A stretch of DNA of 64,000 nucleotides from Streptomyces djakartensis (lineage in GTDB: Bacteria > Actinomycetota > Actinomycetes > Streptomycetales > Streptomycetaceae). Below the pieces are notes generated by a model, which was not told where the DNA came from, did no database searches, and was given only the letters and a program-made list of their open reading frames with translations. A program made the position numbers and the translations under genes. Below are positions 50,553 through 59,826 of this stretch, in pieces; the first letter of the stretch is position 1; each line of letters begins with the position of its first letter. The DNA is taken from assembly GCF_014651075.1 (NCBI RefSeq), contig NZ_BMWE01000007.1:310001-374000 (forward strand). Reading direction: 5' to 3'.

Positions 50553-51041
50553 TCAGGCCGCCGGGGCCGTCCCCGGGCCGTCGTGTTCGTCGTCCTCGGG
50601 GAGTTTGCAGACGCGTTCCAGGAAGATGGCCGCCGCTATGACGCCGATGCCGGCGAGCACGGAGAAGCCGGCGTAGATGGCCTGGTCGCGGCGGACGGGG
50701 TTGTCGAGGGACTCCAGGAGGAAGACGCCGGTGCCCGCGTACATGCCGGCGACGAGGGCGGCGACCAGGGCGCTGGCCTGGCCGAAGACGACCGCGCGGG
50801 CCGCCATCATGGGGTCGACGCCCTTGGCGTCGGGCTGCCGCTCGCGCTGGGCCTTCAGCCGGGCGCGCAGCGAGAGGGCCGTGGCCAGCAGGATCGCGGC
50901 GATCAGGGCGAGGGCGAGGGGGGCGGCCAGGGGGACGCTGGGAAGGGTCCCCACCGCGTTCCACAGGCGGGCGCCGGCCCAGGACAGGATCCCGGCCACG
51001 ACGAAGACGCCGGCCAGCACCCTGATGCGCAGCTCTTTCAC
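50553..51041 (-). CDS. DUF3180 membrane protein at the end of the folate operon
   Basis: A 162-aa protein with four membrane helices (residues about 8-27, 38-58, 85-105, 122-141). It is the DUF3180 family of actinobacteria, function unknown. GTG 51041 has AAGGGA upstream on the minus strand. It is the last gene of the leftward folate operon, 59 bp after folK, a position conserved in actinobacteria. A transport or membrane-anchoring role for folate metabolism is conceivable but nothing in the sequence shows it. Confidence 0.9.
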   Translation of the reverse strand: MKELRIRVLAGVFVVAGILSWAGARLWNAVGTLPSVPLAAPLALALIAAILLATALSLRARLKAQRERQPDAKGVDPMMAARAVVFGQASALVAALVAGMYAGTGVFLLESLDNPVRRDQAIYAGFSVLAGIGVIAAAIFLERVCKLPEDDEHDGPGTAPAA

Positions 51042-51100
51042 GGTGTCCCTTCGGTTCCCCCGGGTCCGGCCCCGTACGGCGGCCGTCTTGACCTTAACGG

Positions 51101-51712
51101 CTATTCGGGCAGCCGGAGTTCCAGGTCCTCGCGGGGTGCCACGCCTTCGCGGGTGACGGCGTCCAGCAGACCGGCGACCGGGCCGCGTCCGGGCAACTGC
51201 GCCTCGGGGTCCAGGTCGTGCCAGGGGGCCAGGACGAAGGCGCGTTCGTGGGCGCGGGGGTGGGGGAGGGTGAGCTGCGGGTCGTCGGAGACGACGTCGG
51301 CGTACGAGACGATGTCGACGTCGAGGGTGCGGGGGCCCCAGTGTTCGTCCCGGACGCGGTGGAAGGCCTCCTCGACCGCGTGCGCGCGCTCCAGGAGCGA
51401 GGACGGCGGGAGGGTGGTCTTCAGGACGACGACCGCGTTGAAGTAGGCGGGCTGGGTGCCGGGTTCCACGCCCCAGGGCTCGGTCTCGTAGACGGGGGAG
51501 ACGCCCTTGATGCGGACGCCGGGGGTGTCCTCGAGGGCGTCGATGGCTCCCTGGAGGGTCTCCAGGCGGTTGCCGAGGTTGGAGCCGAGTGCGACCACGG
51601 CGCGTTTCGGGTTGCTGAGGGTGGTGTCGGCTGCGTCGACCTTGTCGACGACGGAGGCGGGTACCGGCTGTACGGTCGGGTCGCTGGGACCCTTGATGAA
51701 GGGTGCAGTCAT
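51101..51712 (-). CDS. folK: 2-amino-4-hydroxy-6-hydroxymethyldihydropteridine pyrophosphokinase
   Basis: A 203-aa HPPK that transfers pyrophosphate from ATP to hydroxymethyl-dihydropterin. Motifs: VALGSNLGNR, the Mg-binding LDVDIVSY (D-x-D) after WGPRT, and LPHPRAHERAFVL. The N-terminal ~35 residues are an unusual extension before the domain. ATG 51712 overlaps the folB stop by 4 bp (ATGA), so the two are translationally coupled. Confidence 0.96.
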   Translation of the reverse strand: MTAPFIKGPSDPTVQPVPASVVDKVDAADTTLSNPKRAVVALGSNLGNRLETLQGAIDALEDTPGVRIKGVSPVYETEPWGVEPGTQPAYFNAVVVLKTTLPPSSLLERAHAVEEAFHRVRDEHWGPRTLDVDIVSYADVVSDDPQLTLPHPRAHERAFVLAPWHDLDPEAQLPGRGPVAGLLDAVTREGVAPREDLELRLPE

Positions 51713-52068
51713 ACTCGGCTCCGGGTGATGGTGACGGTCACGTCGTCGAAGGGGACCGTGATCGGGGCGTCCGGCTTGTGGACGCACACCTCGACCTGCT
51801 GGACCCCCTCGTGCTTCAGACATACCTGGGCGATGCGCTCGGCGAGCGTCTCGATGAGGTTGACGGGCTCGCCCTCGACGACCGCCACGACCTCTTCCGC
51901 CACGATGCCGTAGTGCACGGTCTTCGCCAGGTCGTCGTCGGCCGCGGCCGGGCGGGTGTCCAGGCCGAGGACGAGGTCCACGATGAAGGTCTGGCCCTCC
52001 TCGCGTTCCCTCGGGAACACACCGTGGTGCCCGCGGGCCTTCAGGCCGCGCAGCGCGACACGATCCAC
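51709..52068 (-). CDS. folB: Dihydroneopterin aldolase
   Basis: A 119-aa dihydroneopterin aldolase making hydroxymethyl-dihydropterin. The typical start DRVALRGLKARGHHGVFPRER with the catalytic Glu/Tyr region is present, as is the C-terminal KPDAPI motif (KPxAP). GTG 52068 (VDRVALRG) has CAGGAG about 9 nt upstream; longer frames contain no family residues. It overlaps folK by 4 bp. Confidence 0.95.
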   Translation of the reverse strand: MDRVALRGLKARGHHGVFPREREEGQTFIVDLVLGLDTRPAAADDDLAKTVHYGIVAEEVVAVVEGEPVNLIETLAERIAQVCLKHEGVQQVEVCVHKPDAPITVPFDDVTVTITRSRV

Positions 52069-52305
52069 GCGAATCACTCCTGCAATCGTCGGTCCCGGCC
52101 GGATCGGTGCCCTGGGCGGGCGGCACACCGGCCTCAGTCGAATCTACCTGCGAGCCCGGGCGGGGCCGGGCCACGGGGGTGTGGGTCCGGGCCGGGCCCG
52201 GCAGGGTTCATCCAGCGTTTCCCCTGGAGAACCCGGTCGCTCAATGGCTGGTAACCGCCCGTACTGATGGGGCGGTGATTCCGGCCACTCCAGCCGCCTA
52301 CCCAC

Positions 52306-52809
52306 TCAGGAGGGGGTGTCGTCGCCCTCGTCCTCATCGTTTTCGGACAGAACGGGGGAAGCGTGGTGTGACCAGAGTTTCCACCCCGAGGGCGTGCGCC
52401 GGTACACGTTCGTGGCGACCACGAGCTGGCCGACGAGCGGGCCGAGCTCCTCGTCGCCCGCGGGGGCGGGCCCGCCGCTGAGGATGTTCTCCGTGCAGGT
52501 GACCAGGGCGGTGTCGCCGGTGACGGAGACGTGTACGTCGGTCAGGAAGAACTGGATGTAGTCGGTGTTCGCCATGATCAGCGCGTAGGAGCGCAGCACC
52601 TCCCCGCGGCCGGTGAGCACGGGCCAGCCGGGGTGCACGCAGGAGACCACGCCGGTGTCGGCCGGGTCGTGGTACGTCTCGTCGACGCCCAGGTCGGAGG
52701 GGGTCAGCCAGAGCGATGCCAGTTCCTCGAAGTCGCCCCGCTCCAGCGCCTCGTAGAAGGCGGTGTTGGCGGCCTCGACGTGTTCGACGTCGGTGTGCGG
52801 GGCGCTCAC
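52306..52809 (-). CDS. NTF2-like (SnoaL/DUF4440) protein within the folate operon
   Basis: A 167-aa cone-shaped NTF2-like fold protein: VEAANTAFYEALERGDFEELASLW is the usual first-helix pattern, followed by a beta-sheet with VTCTENIL and YRRTPSGWKLWSHHASP. Family members bind small ligands or act as enzymes or protein partners. GTG 52809 overlaps the folP stop by 4 bp (GTGA) and has GGAAGGAG upstream, so it is produced with FolP. The function in folate synthesis is unknown; this placement is, from memory, constant in Streptomyces. A 237-bp gap separates it from folB. Confidence 0.9.
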   Translation of the reverse strand: MSAPHTDVEHVEAANTAFYEALERGDFEELASLWLTPSDLGVDETYHDPADTGVVSCVHPGWPVLTGRGEVLRSYALIMANTDYIQFFLTDVHVSVTGDTALVTCTENILSGGPAPAGDEELGPLVGQLVVATNVYRRTPSGWKLWSHHASPVLSENDEDEGDDTPS

Positions 52810-53696
52810 CGGGCTCCTTCCACGCCGGTGTGCGCCGTCCGCGCTGTCTCGATGGCGTGGGAGACCCGGACCGCGTCCGCGGTGGCGCGTACCTCGTGGA
52901 CACGTACCGCCCATGCGCCGGCGTGCGCCGCGAGTGCGGAGACGGCTGCGGTGGCGGCGTCGCGTTCGCGTGCGGGCGGGGGAGGGCCGTCCGGGCCGGC
53001 GAGGACCCGGCCGAGGAACCGTTTGCGGGAGGCGGCGACGAGCAGGGGGTGGCCGAGGGCGAGGATCCGGTCGAGGCCGGCCAGGAGCGCGAGGTCGTGT
53101 TCGGCGTCCTTGGAGAAGCCGAGGCCGGGGTCGACGATGATCCGGTCGGGGGCGATGCCGCCCTCCAGGACGGCTTCCACGCGCGCGTGGAGCTCGTCGG
53201 CGACCTCGGTGACGACGTCCGTGTACACGCCCCTGACGTTGCCGCCCTCGAGGAAGCCCCGCCAGTGCATGACGACGAACGGGGCGCCGGAGTCCGCGAC
53301 GGCGGGGATCATGCGGGGGTCGGCGAGACCGCCGCTGACGTCGTTGACGAGCGCGGCGCCCGCGGCGAGGGCCTGTTCGGCCACACTGGCGCGCATGGTG
53401 TCGACGGAGACCGTGACGCCTTCGGAGGCCAGGCCGCGGACGACGGGGATGACGCGGCGGAGTTCCTCGTTCTCGTCCACCCGGGTGGCGCCGGGGCGGG
53501 TGGACTCCCCGCCGACGTCGACGAGGTCCGCGCCCTCGGTGACCAGTTCGAGGCCGTGCTTGACGGCGGCCGTGGTGTCGAAGAAGCGGCCGCCGTCGGA
53601 GAAGGAGTCGGGGGTGACGTTCACGACTCCCATGACCGCGCAGCGGTCCCATTCCGGTAGGCCCGCGACGCGCCCGCGTCCGCTCTGGTTGCTCAT
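52806..53696 (-). CDS. folP: Dihydropteroate synthase
   Basis: A 296-aa dihydropteroate synthase, the sulfonamide target, joining pABA to the pterin. Motifs: VMGVVNVTPDSFSDGG, DVGGESTRPGA, NDVSGG, DPGLGFSKDAEHD and the C-terminal VRVHEV. ATG 53696 begins the leftward folate operon folP-NTF2-folB-folK-DUF3180. Streptomyces carry further FolP-like proteins, but the operon context makes this the housekeeping enzyme. Confidence 0.96.
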   Translation of the reverse strand: MSNQSGRGRVAGLPEWDRCAVMGVVNVTPDSFSDGGRFFDTTAAVKHGLELVTEGADLVDVGGESTRPGATRVDENEELRRVIPVVRGLASEGVTVSVDTMRASVAEQALAAGAALVNDVSGGLADPRMIPAVADSGAPFVVMHWRGFLEGGNVRGVYTDVVTEVADELHARVEAVLEGGIAPDRIIVDPGLGFSKDAEHDLALLAGLDRILALGHPLLVAASRKRFLGRVLAGPDGPPPPARERDAATAAVSALAAHAGAWAVRVHEVRATADAVRVSHAIETARTAHTGVEGAR

Positions 53697-53736
53697 ATGT
53701 TCAGCGTAGGCCCAGGGGGCGGCCGTCAGGCGCTGC

Positions 53737-53756
53737 GGTCCGGACCGGTCCGGACC
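53737..53756. terminator. 20-bp palindrome between the MprF-like gene and folP
   Basis: GGTCCGGACCGGTCCGGACC is its own reverse complement. It lies 8 bp after the end of the leftward MprF-like gene, so it could stop that transcript, but it could also be an operator of the folate operon. Confidence 0.5.
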
Positions 53757-53763
53757 GGACCGG

Positions 53764-55686
53764 TCACGCGGCCCGGACCTCGCGTTCCGCCGCCGTGCTG
53801 TGGACGCAGGGGCGGCGGGTCGCCGGGCGACGGCGGCGCAGGTGGCGCGGCAGGGGCAGGGCGAGGTTGACGAAGCCCTCGGCCTGCATGGCGGCGAGGC
53901 CGATGCGCGGCAGGTCGGCGGAGGCGCGGTAGACGACGAAGCGGGGTTCCCAGCGAGGCTGGAACTTGGCGTTGAACTTGTACAGCGATTCGATCTGGAA
54001 CCAGCGGGAGAGGAAGACCAGCAGTCCGCGCCAGGCGCGCAGCACCGGGCCGGCGCCGATCTTCTCGCCGCGGGCCAGTGCCGAGCGGAACATGGCGAAG
54101 TTGAGGGAGACGCGGGCGATGCCGAGCTTCGGTGCGGCCTGGAGGGCGGCGACGATGAGCAGTTCGTTCATGCCCGGGTCGGCCGAGCGGTCGCGGCGCA
54201 TCAGGTCCAGGGAGGCGCCGTCGGTGCCCCAGGGCACGAAGTGCAGGATCGCCTTCAGGTCGCCGTAGGGGCCGGGCTGGTCGTCCTGTTTGTGGGCGGT
54301 GGCGATGAGGCAGTCGCCGTCGGCGGGGTCGCCGACGCGGCCCAGGGCCATGGAGAAGCCGCGCTCGGTGTCGGTGCCGCGCCAGTCGTCGGCGGCGAGG
54401 CGGATGCGTTCCAGCTCGGCCTCGCCGAGGTCACGGACACGTCGTACCCGGGTTTCGTAACCGGCGCGCTCGATGCGCTTGACCATCTGGCGCACATTGC
54501 GCATCGCGCGGCCGGCGAGTGAGAAATCCTTGACGTCCACCACCGCCTCGTCGCCCAGTTCGAGGGCGTCGAGCCCGGTCTCGCGGGTCCACACCTCGCC
54601 GCCGGTCTCGGAGCAGCCCATGACGGCGGGGGTCCAGGAGTGGGCCTTGGCCTCGTCCATGAACCGTTCGATGGCGCCGGGCCAGGCCTCGACGTCGCCG
54701 ATGGGGTCGCCGCTGGCGAGCATTACGCCGGAGACCACGCGGTAGGTCACCGCGGCCTTGCCGCTGGGGGAGAAGACGACGGCCTTGTCGCGGCGCAGCG
54801 CGAAGTGGCCGAGGGAGTCGCGGCCGCCGTGCTTGTCGAGCAGGGCGCGCAGCCGGGCCTCGTCCTCCTCGGTGAGCCGGGCGGCGGGGTGTTCGGGGCG
54901 GAAGGCGAGGTAGATGGTGGTGACGGCGGTGAGCAGGCCGAGGGCGCCGAGTGAGAAGGCCACGGTCCAGGAGGTGTTGCCCTGGTATTCGACCGGGCCC
55001 TCGAAGCCGAACAGGCCGTAGACGACGTGGGTGATGCGGTCGGCCAGGCTGGGGTCGCCGACCATGCTCCCGGAGTGGACGCTGACGATCAGCAGGCCCA
55101 GCAGGAGGGAACCGGCGCCCATCAGCACGAAGTTGGCGAGCGCGCGCCAGCGGCTGCGCGGGTCGGGCAGGGCCGAGAACTGGTCGCGGTGGCGCAGCAG
55201 GGGCGCCAGCAGGGCCAGCGAGATCAGGACGCCGACGATCGAGTGCCGGTAGGTGAACTGCGCGACGGCCCCGGCCGGGAGCAGCGCCACCGCCGCCCGC
55301 CAGGCCCGGCGCTTGCCGCGCTTGAGGCCGTGGGCGAGCAGCAGCAACAGCACACCGGCGCTGAGGGACAGGGCGGCCGCGAACGGGCCGAACGCGCCGG
55401 GCAGTACCTCGGCGATGGCGTGCATGCGGCTGTGCCGGAAGCGCGGGAAGACGCCCGCGGCGATGTCCAGCAGGCCCACGAGGGCGCACGCTCTGCCGAC
55501 GAGGACGGGCACGGCCTCGGGGCGTGGTCCGTTGATCAGACGGCGCACCCGGCCCGGCACCCGGCCTGTTCGGGCCGCGGAGCTTCCGCGACTCGGAACC
55601 TCACCCGACATTTCCTCATCTGTCCTGACAGACATCGCATCCCGTAGTTCTGCGAGAGACCTTGGATCCGGTGCCGATTCGGGCAT
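53764..55686 (-). CDS. MprF-like phosphatidylglycerol lysyltransferase (DUF2156 with membrane domain)
   Basis: A 640-aa protein with about 6-7 membrane helices in the first 270 residues and a cytosolic DUF2156 (MprF/LPG synthase) domain after about residue 300. Recognisable parts: VVFSPSGKAAVTYRVVSGVMLASGDPIGD, RNVRQMVKRIERAGY, and the aminoacyl-transferase-like PGMNELLIVAALQAAPKLGI. It would transfer lysine or alanine from tRNA to phosphatidylglycerol and so modulate membrane charge. It lacks the lysyl-tRNA synthetase domain of LysX. Start is uncertain: ATG 55686 is the farthest, and ATGs at 55635 and 55614 are possible. It diverges from the esterase gene. Confidence 0.88.
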   Translation of the reverse strand: MPESAPDPRSLAELRDAMSVRTDEEMSGEVPSRGSSAARTGRVPGRVRRLINGPRPEAVPVLVGRACALVGLLDIAAGVFPRFRHSRMHAIAEVLPGAFGPFAAALSLSAGVLLLLLAHGLKRGKRRAWRAAVALLPAGAVAQFTYRHSIVGVLISLALLAPLLRHRDQFSALPDPRSRWRALANFVLMGAGSLLLGLLIVSVHSGSMVGDPSLADRITHVVYGLFGFEGPVEYQGNTSWTVAFSLGALGLLTAVTTIYLAFRPEHPAARLTEEDEARLRALLDKHGGRDSLGHFALRRDKAVVFSPSGKAAVTYRVVSGVMLASGDPIGDVEAWPGAIERFMDEAKAHSWTPAVMGCSETGGEVWTRETGLDALELGDEAVVDVKDFSLAGRAMRNVRQMVKRIERAGYETRVRRVRDLGEAELERIRLAADDWRGTDTERGFSMALGRVGDPADGDCLIATAHKQDDQPGPYGDLKAILHFVPWGTDGASLDLMRRDRSADPGMNELLIVAALQAAPKLGIARVSLNFAMFRSALARGEKIGAGPVLRAWRGLLVFLSRWFQIESLYKFNAKFQPRWEPRFVVYRASADLPRIGLAAMQAEGFVNLALPLPRHLRRRRPATRRPCVHSTAAEREVRAA

Positions 55687-55843
55687 CCGGCGACATTGCG
55701 CCCTCTAGGACGGTGTCTCAGGGGGAGAGGTTCACTCCCCACGTCAAAGCCGTTTCAAAGGCCGAGGAAAGTCCGGGACAAGCTCTCGCGAAGGTGTGAG
55801 CGCGGGGCTGGGCCGGGCGGAAAGCGCTGACAGGTGACCACCC

Positions 55844-56968
55844 ATGGGTTTGGGGCTCACGAGCAACAACACGCTGGTGCTGGCGGTGCTGTCCGCCGCG
55901 CTGCTGTTCACCGGCACGGTCTGGCTGTGGCCGCGGCTGGCCGGGCGCGGCTGGCGGGCGGTGGGCGGACGCGTCGGTCTGCTGCTCGCCACACAGCTGG
56001 CGCTGTTCGCCGCGGTGGGCCTCGCCGCCAACCAGTCCTTCGGTTTCTACGCGAGCTGGGCGGACCTGTTCGGGCGGGAGAAGGGCCAGGGTGTCGTCGT
56101 CGACCACGCGGCGGGCGACGGCCCGCTGTCGGTGGTCGGCACGCGGCGGGTGCCGGGGGCGGGCGGCGTGCGGCCCCATGTCGGCGGCCGGATCCAGCAG
56201 GTCGGCATCGTGGGCCGTACCACCGGGATCGCCACGACCGCGTACGTGTACCTGCCGCCGGAGTACTTCCAGCCCCGATACCGGACTCGTACCTTCCCCG
56301 CGGCTGTCGTGCTGACCGGTTACCCGGGCACGGCGTCGGCGCTGGTGGAGAAGCTGCACTATCCGCGCACGGCACTTGAGCTGGCCAGGGCGGGCCGGGC
56401 GCGGCCGATGATCCTGGTGATGCTGCGGCCGACCGTGGCGCCGCCCCGGGACACGGAGTGCGTGGACGTTCCGGGCGGCCCGCAGACCGAGTCGTTCTTC
56501 GCCAGGGACCTGCCGGACGCGCTGCGCACCCACTACCGGGTGGCCGGAAAGCCGGGCGGTCTGGGCATCGTCGGCAACTCGACGGGCGGCTACTGCGCCT
56601 TGAAGATCGCCATGCACCATCCCGATGTGTACGCCGCCGGAGCGGGTCTGTCCGCGTACTACAAGGCGCCGATCGACGCCACCACGGGCGATCTCTTCCA
56701 GGGCGACGAGGAAGTGCGCAATCGCGCCGACCTGTGGTGGTGCCTCGAGCACGAGAGCGCCCCGGACACTTCACTGCTCGTCACCAGCAGCCGGTCGGGC
56801 GAGTCCAACTACGGGGACACGCTGCGTTTCATAAAGCGGGTGGAGGCCACCGGGCGGACGCGGATCTCGTCGATCATTCTGGAAAGCGGCGGGCACAACT
56901 TCAACACCTGGCGGCGCGAGATTCCGGCGACGCTCGAGTGGATCGGCGGACGGCTGAACGCGCGCTGA
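55844..56968 (+). CDS. Membrane-anchored esterase of the antigen 85/esterase D type
   Basis: A 374-aa alpha/beta hydrolase. Three N-terminal hydrophobic segments (residues about 10-30, 43-63 and beyond) anchor it; the catalytic part starts near residue 115. The nucleophile is in GNSTGGYCALK (G-N-S-T-G), and the likely catalytic histidine is in ESGGHNFNTW. RDLPDALRTHYRV precedes the nucleophile, as in the antigen 85/S-formylglutathione hydrolase-like PF00756 family. Substrate unknown; in mycobacteria relatives are mycolyl esterases or transferases. It is divergent from the MprF-like gene, and the two may act on the same envelope lipids. Confidence 0.85.
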   Translation: MGLGLTSNNTLVLAVLSAALLFTGTVWLWPRLAGRGWRAVGGRVGLLLATQLALFAAVGLAANQSFGFYASWADLFGREKGQGVVVDHAAGDGPLSVVGTRRVPGAGGVRPHVGGRIQQVGIVGRTTGIATTAYVYLPPEYFQPRYRTRTFPAAVVLTGYPGTASALVEKLHYPRTALELARAGRARPMILVMLRPTVAPPRDTECVDVPGGPQTESFFARDLPDALRTHYRVAGKPGGLGIVGNSTGGYCALKIAMHHPDVYAAGAGLSAYYKAPIDATTGDLFQGDEEVRNRADLWWCLEHESAPDTSLLVTSSRSGESNYGDTLRFIKRVEATGRTRISSIILESGGHNFNTWRREIPATLEWIGGRLNAR

Positions 56969-57102
56969 AATGATCTTGGGAATTGGGTGCGGGCGGGAAT
57001 CCGCGTCTTCCCGAGTTCTGATGCCGTGTGAACGTTTCGGTGTGGCTTTGTTTTTGCGGGGTGGGTCACCATGATTCGCCTACGCGCGGTAAGTTTCTGG
57101 CC

Positions 57103-58278
57103 ATGCCACGTGGACGTCATCGCCATTCCCCGCCCCTGCACAGGCTGCTGCCCCCGTCGGCGATCGCAGGCGTCTCGGTCGTCTGCGCCCTGGGGCCCTG
57201 GGTGTTCACGGAGCCGACGGTGCTCCGCGCTCTGGCCGCGGCCGCCGCGGCGACGGCCGTCGTCGGCGCCGTCGTGCTGCGCCACTGGGACATCCAGGCG
57301 GGCAAACGCGTCGCCGATCTCACGCGCGCGCGGGCGAGCGACGAGTGGCGCTTCGAGGAGCGCGTCGCCGAACTGGAGGCCGACCTCGATGAGTCCCGCG
57401 AGCTGCGCGCCAAGCTGGAGCAGCGGCTGCGCGGCAAGCGCACGGAACTCGCCAAGCTGCGCAACGAGCACGCCGCCCTGCTGCGCCGGTACGCCACCGC
57501 GGAGGCGGACCGCGCCAGCGTCCTGGAGGAGCGCCGGGTGCTCGAGATAGAGGCGACGGCTCCGGTACGGGCCGCGCTGCCGGCTGGGGCGCCGGAGGCG
57601 GCGGACGCGGACGAGGCGCCCGAGGGTCTCGCGGTCGAGGAGCGGCCGGGGATTCCCGCGGTGTTCTCGCCGGAGGGCTCCCGGCTGTTCCTGCGCGCGA
57701 AGGCGGCACTCGCCCGGTTCGACGGCGAGACCGCCCCGGACCCGGACGGCGGCGGGGACGGCGACGGCGACGGCGTACCGGAGAGCGACGAGGCGGAGCC
57801 CGCGGTGGACGCGGCGGTGGACGACCGGAAGGACGACCGGAAGGGCGAACGGCGGGAGCGGACGCGGGAGGACGAGCCGAAGGAGCGGTCCGAAGCGGTC
57901 GCCGGGAACGAGCACGCGACCGTCGGCACCACGGACCAGGCCGCCCCGTCCGGGCAGCAGACCTCCGGTCACTACACCGTGCCGACCGCGGTGGCCGTCG
58001 CGCCGCAGACGCCCGCGCGGCGCCGGCCGGCCGAGGGCGGGTTCGACTTCTTCGGCACCAAGCAGGGGACGTCCCGGGACGCCCTGGAGGCCGTGCAGAA
58101 CGAGGACCTGGCCGATGTCGTCGGCCAGGAGGCGCTCGCCCTGCACAAGGCCGAGACCGAGGCCGCGTTCAAGCCGGCGGACGAGGAGTCCCGGGGGATC
58201 GGCCAGGTCATCGACCTGACGGCGCACGACGAGACGGAACAGATCGACGTACAGGGGCTGCGGAGCAAGGTGTCCTGA
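57103..58278 (+). CDS. Membrane-anchored coiled-coil protein, function unknown
   Basis: A 391-aa protein. Two hydrophobic segments (residues about 20-37 and 42-60) are followed by a coiled coil (about residues 75-155, with EERVAELEADLDESRELRAKLEQ-type heptads), then a long low-complexity acidic/basic region (DGGGDGDGDGVPE, RKDDRKGERRERTRED) and a conserved C-terminus (GGFDFFGTKQ, VIDLTAHDETEQIDV). The layout resembles scaffold or cell-division-associated proteins, but no family function is known to me. ATG 57103 is used; the ribosome-binding site is weak. A bidirectional hairpin follows at 58297. Confidence 0.82.
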   Translation: MPRGRHRHSPPLHRLLPPSAIAGVSVVCALGPWVFTEPTVLRALAAAAAATAVVGAVVLRHWDIQAGKRVADLTRARASDEWRFEERVAELEADLDESRELRAKLEQRLRGKRTELAKLRNEHAALLRRYATAEADRASVLEERRVLEIEATAPVRAALPAGAPEAADADEAPEGLAVEERPGIPAVFSPEGSRLFLRAKAALARFDGETAPDPDGGGDGDGDGVPESDEAEPAVDAAVDDRKDDRKGERRERTREDEPKERSEAVAGNEHATVGTTDQAAPSGQQTSGHYTVPTAVAVAPQTPARRRPAEGGFDFFGTKQGTSRDALEAVQNEDLADVVGQEALALHKAETEAAFKPADEESRGIGQVIDLTAHDETEQIDVQGLRSKVS

Positions 58279-58296
58279 CCCTTGCCGGTCGCCGGC

Positions 58297-58327
58297 CCGG
58301 GGGCTTCCTGAGCCAGGAAGCCCCCGG
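58297..58327. terminator. Bidirectional hairpin between convergent genes
   Basis: CCGGGGGCTTCCTG (58297-58310) pairs exactly with CAGGAAGCCCCCGG (58314-58327), loop of 3 nt. It serves the coiled-coil gene and the PH-domain operon. Confidence 0.92.
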
Positions 58328-58344
58328 TTCCAGCTGGGGAGGGG

Positions 58345-59826
58345 TCAGGCCATCCAGCGGTCCGGCCGCGCGTCCCTGCGGCCGGTCCGGGATCGCTCCG
58401 CCTGCGCCGCCAGCAGTTCGCGCGCTTCGGCCGCGTCCCGCAGCCGCGCCCGCACCGTCTTGTTCGCGCCCGTGTCCACACACACGTCGGCCACGCCCCG
58501 GGCCCGCTCCCACGGCCCCTGCGTCATCCGCACGCTCTGCACCTTGGCGTGCGGCACCAGCGCGAGACTCCGCCGCAGCAGCCCCGACCGGGCCGCGAAC
58601 ACCGCGTCCGTGACGCCGAGGCCGTACCCGCGCCACCACACCGGCACGCACCACCGGGCGCGGCGCGGCGACGGCGACAGGGCCGCGGGCCCCGGCACGG
58701 TCACCCCGGGCAGCACCCGCGCGACGACGGCATCGGCGACCTCGCGCGGAGCGACGGGCACCAGCACCGAGTTGGACGAGCCCGCCACGTCCAGCTCCAC
58801 CCGCACCCAGCCGCGCCGCCGCCACAGCAGGGGCTCCACGATCCGCACGGTCTGCACTCGCCCCGGCGGCACCGTCTCGTGGGCCCGGTCCAGCAGGCCG
58901 TGGTCGATGCGCAGTCCGTCGGGCGACTCGGCCACCGTCCAGTCGTACTCGGCGACGAACCGTCCCACACTGCTCGCGCCCGCCGCGCCCAGCAGCGGCA
59001 GGGCGACGGCCAGGACCGTCCACACGCTCTCCGTGGCCAGCCACAGCACCGGCGGAACGACGAGCGCCGCGGCCAGCGCCCCCCAGGTCCCTCCGCTCAG
59101 CAGCAGTGACACGGCGAGAACCCCGGGCGGCACCCGCAGCAGCCGCCGCGCGGGCGCCTCGCCGACCTCGTGCGCGGTCCCGGGCGCGAAACCGGCCGCC
59201 CGGGCGAGCAGTTCGGCGCGCAGCGCCCGCGCGTCGTCCGCGCCCAGGAAGGCCAGTTCGTCCTTCTTGTCGGTGCCTATGACGTCGAGTCTGAGCTTGG
59301 CGACACCCGCGACCCGGGCGAGCAGCGGCTGGGTGACGTCGATCGCCTGGATCCGCTCCAGCCGGATGTGCGCGGTGCGCCGGAACACCAGTCCGGTACG
59401 GATGCGCAGTTCGGTCCCGGTGACCGCGAAGTGCGTGAACCACCAGGAGCAGAAGCCGTAGAGGGCGGCGGCCGGGACGATCACGGCGAGGCCGATCAGC
59501 AGTGTGGTCGTCGTGAGCCGGGACAGATGGCGCTGTGCCCCGTCGGGGTCGTGCACGGCCCAGCCGAAGACCACGGCGACGGGCGCCCACGCCCGCCTGA
59601 GCGGCGTGACGGGATGCAGCCGCCGCTCGGGCCCCGCGGCCTCGGCGGCGGTCTCCGCGGTGCCTGCCGTCGTGGTGGCTTCGACGGCGCTCTCGACCGC
59701 GATCTCCGCGGCCCCGGTGGCCCCGGGACCCTCGGCGGTCTCTCCGGCCCCGGCGCTCTCCTCTGACTCGGCGGTCCCGGCACCCTCCGTCGCCCCGCCG
59801 GCCCCGCCGGCCCCGGGCGTCGTCAC
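58345..59826 (-). CDS. Membrane protein with PH-like (bPH_2) domains, YdbT-like
   Basis: A 493-aa protein with two or three bPH_2 domains alternating with membrane helices. Helices lie at about residues 85-125 and 225-270. PH parts begin with [57 protein letters not shown] and [29 protein letters not shown]; each has the R-I-Q-x-V/I-R pattern of YdbT/YdbS proteins. The N-terminal ~65 residues are a low-complexity Ala/Glu/Gly/Thr run. GTG 59826 overlaps the preceding gene's stop by 4 bp. B. subtilis YdbST gives resistance to a sigma-W-class antimicrobial peptide; a similar envelope role is inferred. Confidence 0.88.
   Translation of the reverse strand: MTTPGAGGAGGATEGAGTAESEESAGAGETAEGPGATGAAEIAVESAVEATTTAGTAETAAEAAGPERRLHPVTPLRRAWAPVAVVFGWAVHDPDGAQRHLSRLTTTTLLIGLAVIVPAAALYGFCSWWFTHFAVTGTELRIRTGLVFRRTAHIRLERIQAIDVTQPLLARVAGVAKLRLDVIGTDKKDELAFLGADDARALRAELLARAAGFAPGTAHEVGEAPARRLLRVPPGVLAVSLLLSGGTWGALAAALVVPPVLWLATESVWTVLAVALPLLGAAGASSVGRFVAEYDWTVAESPDGLRIDHGLLDRAHETVPPGRVQTVRIVEPLLWRRRGWVRVELDVAGSSNSVLVPVAPREVADAVVARVLPGVTVPGPAALSPSPRRARWCVPVWWRGYGLGVTDAVFAARSGLLRRSLALVPHAKVQSVRMTQGPWERARGVADVCVDTGANKTVRARLRDAAEARELLAAQAERSRTGRRDARPDRWMA

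Noticed and set aside
53737..53756. Transposon end or inverted-repeat element at the GGTCCGGACC palindrome
   Set aside because: No partner repeat or transposase is seen; terminator or operator is simpler.
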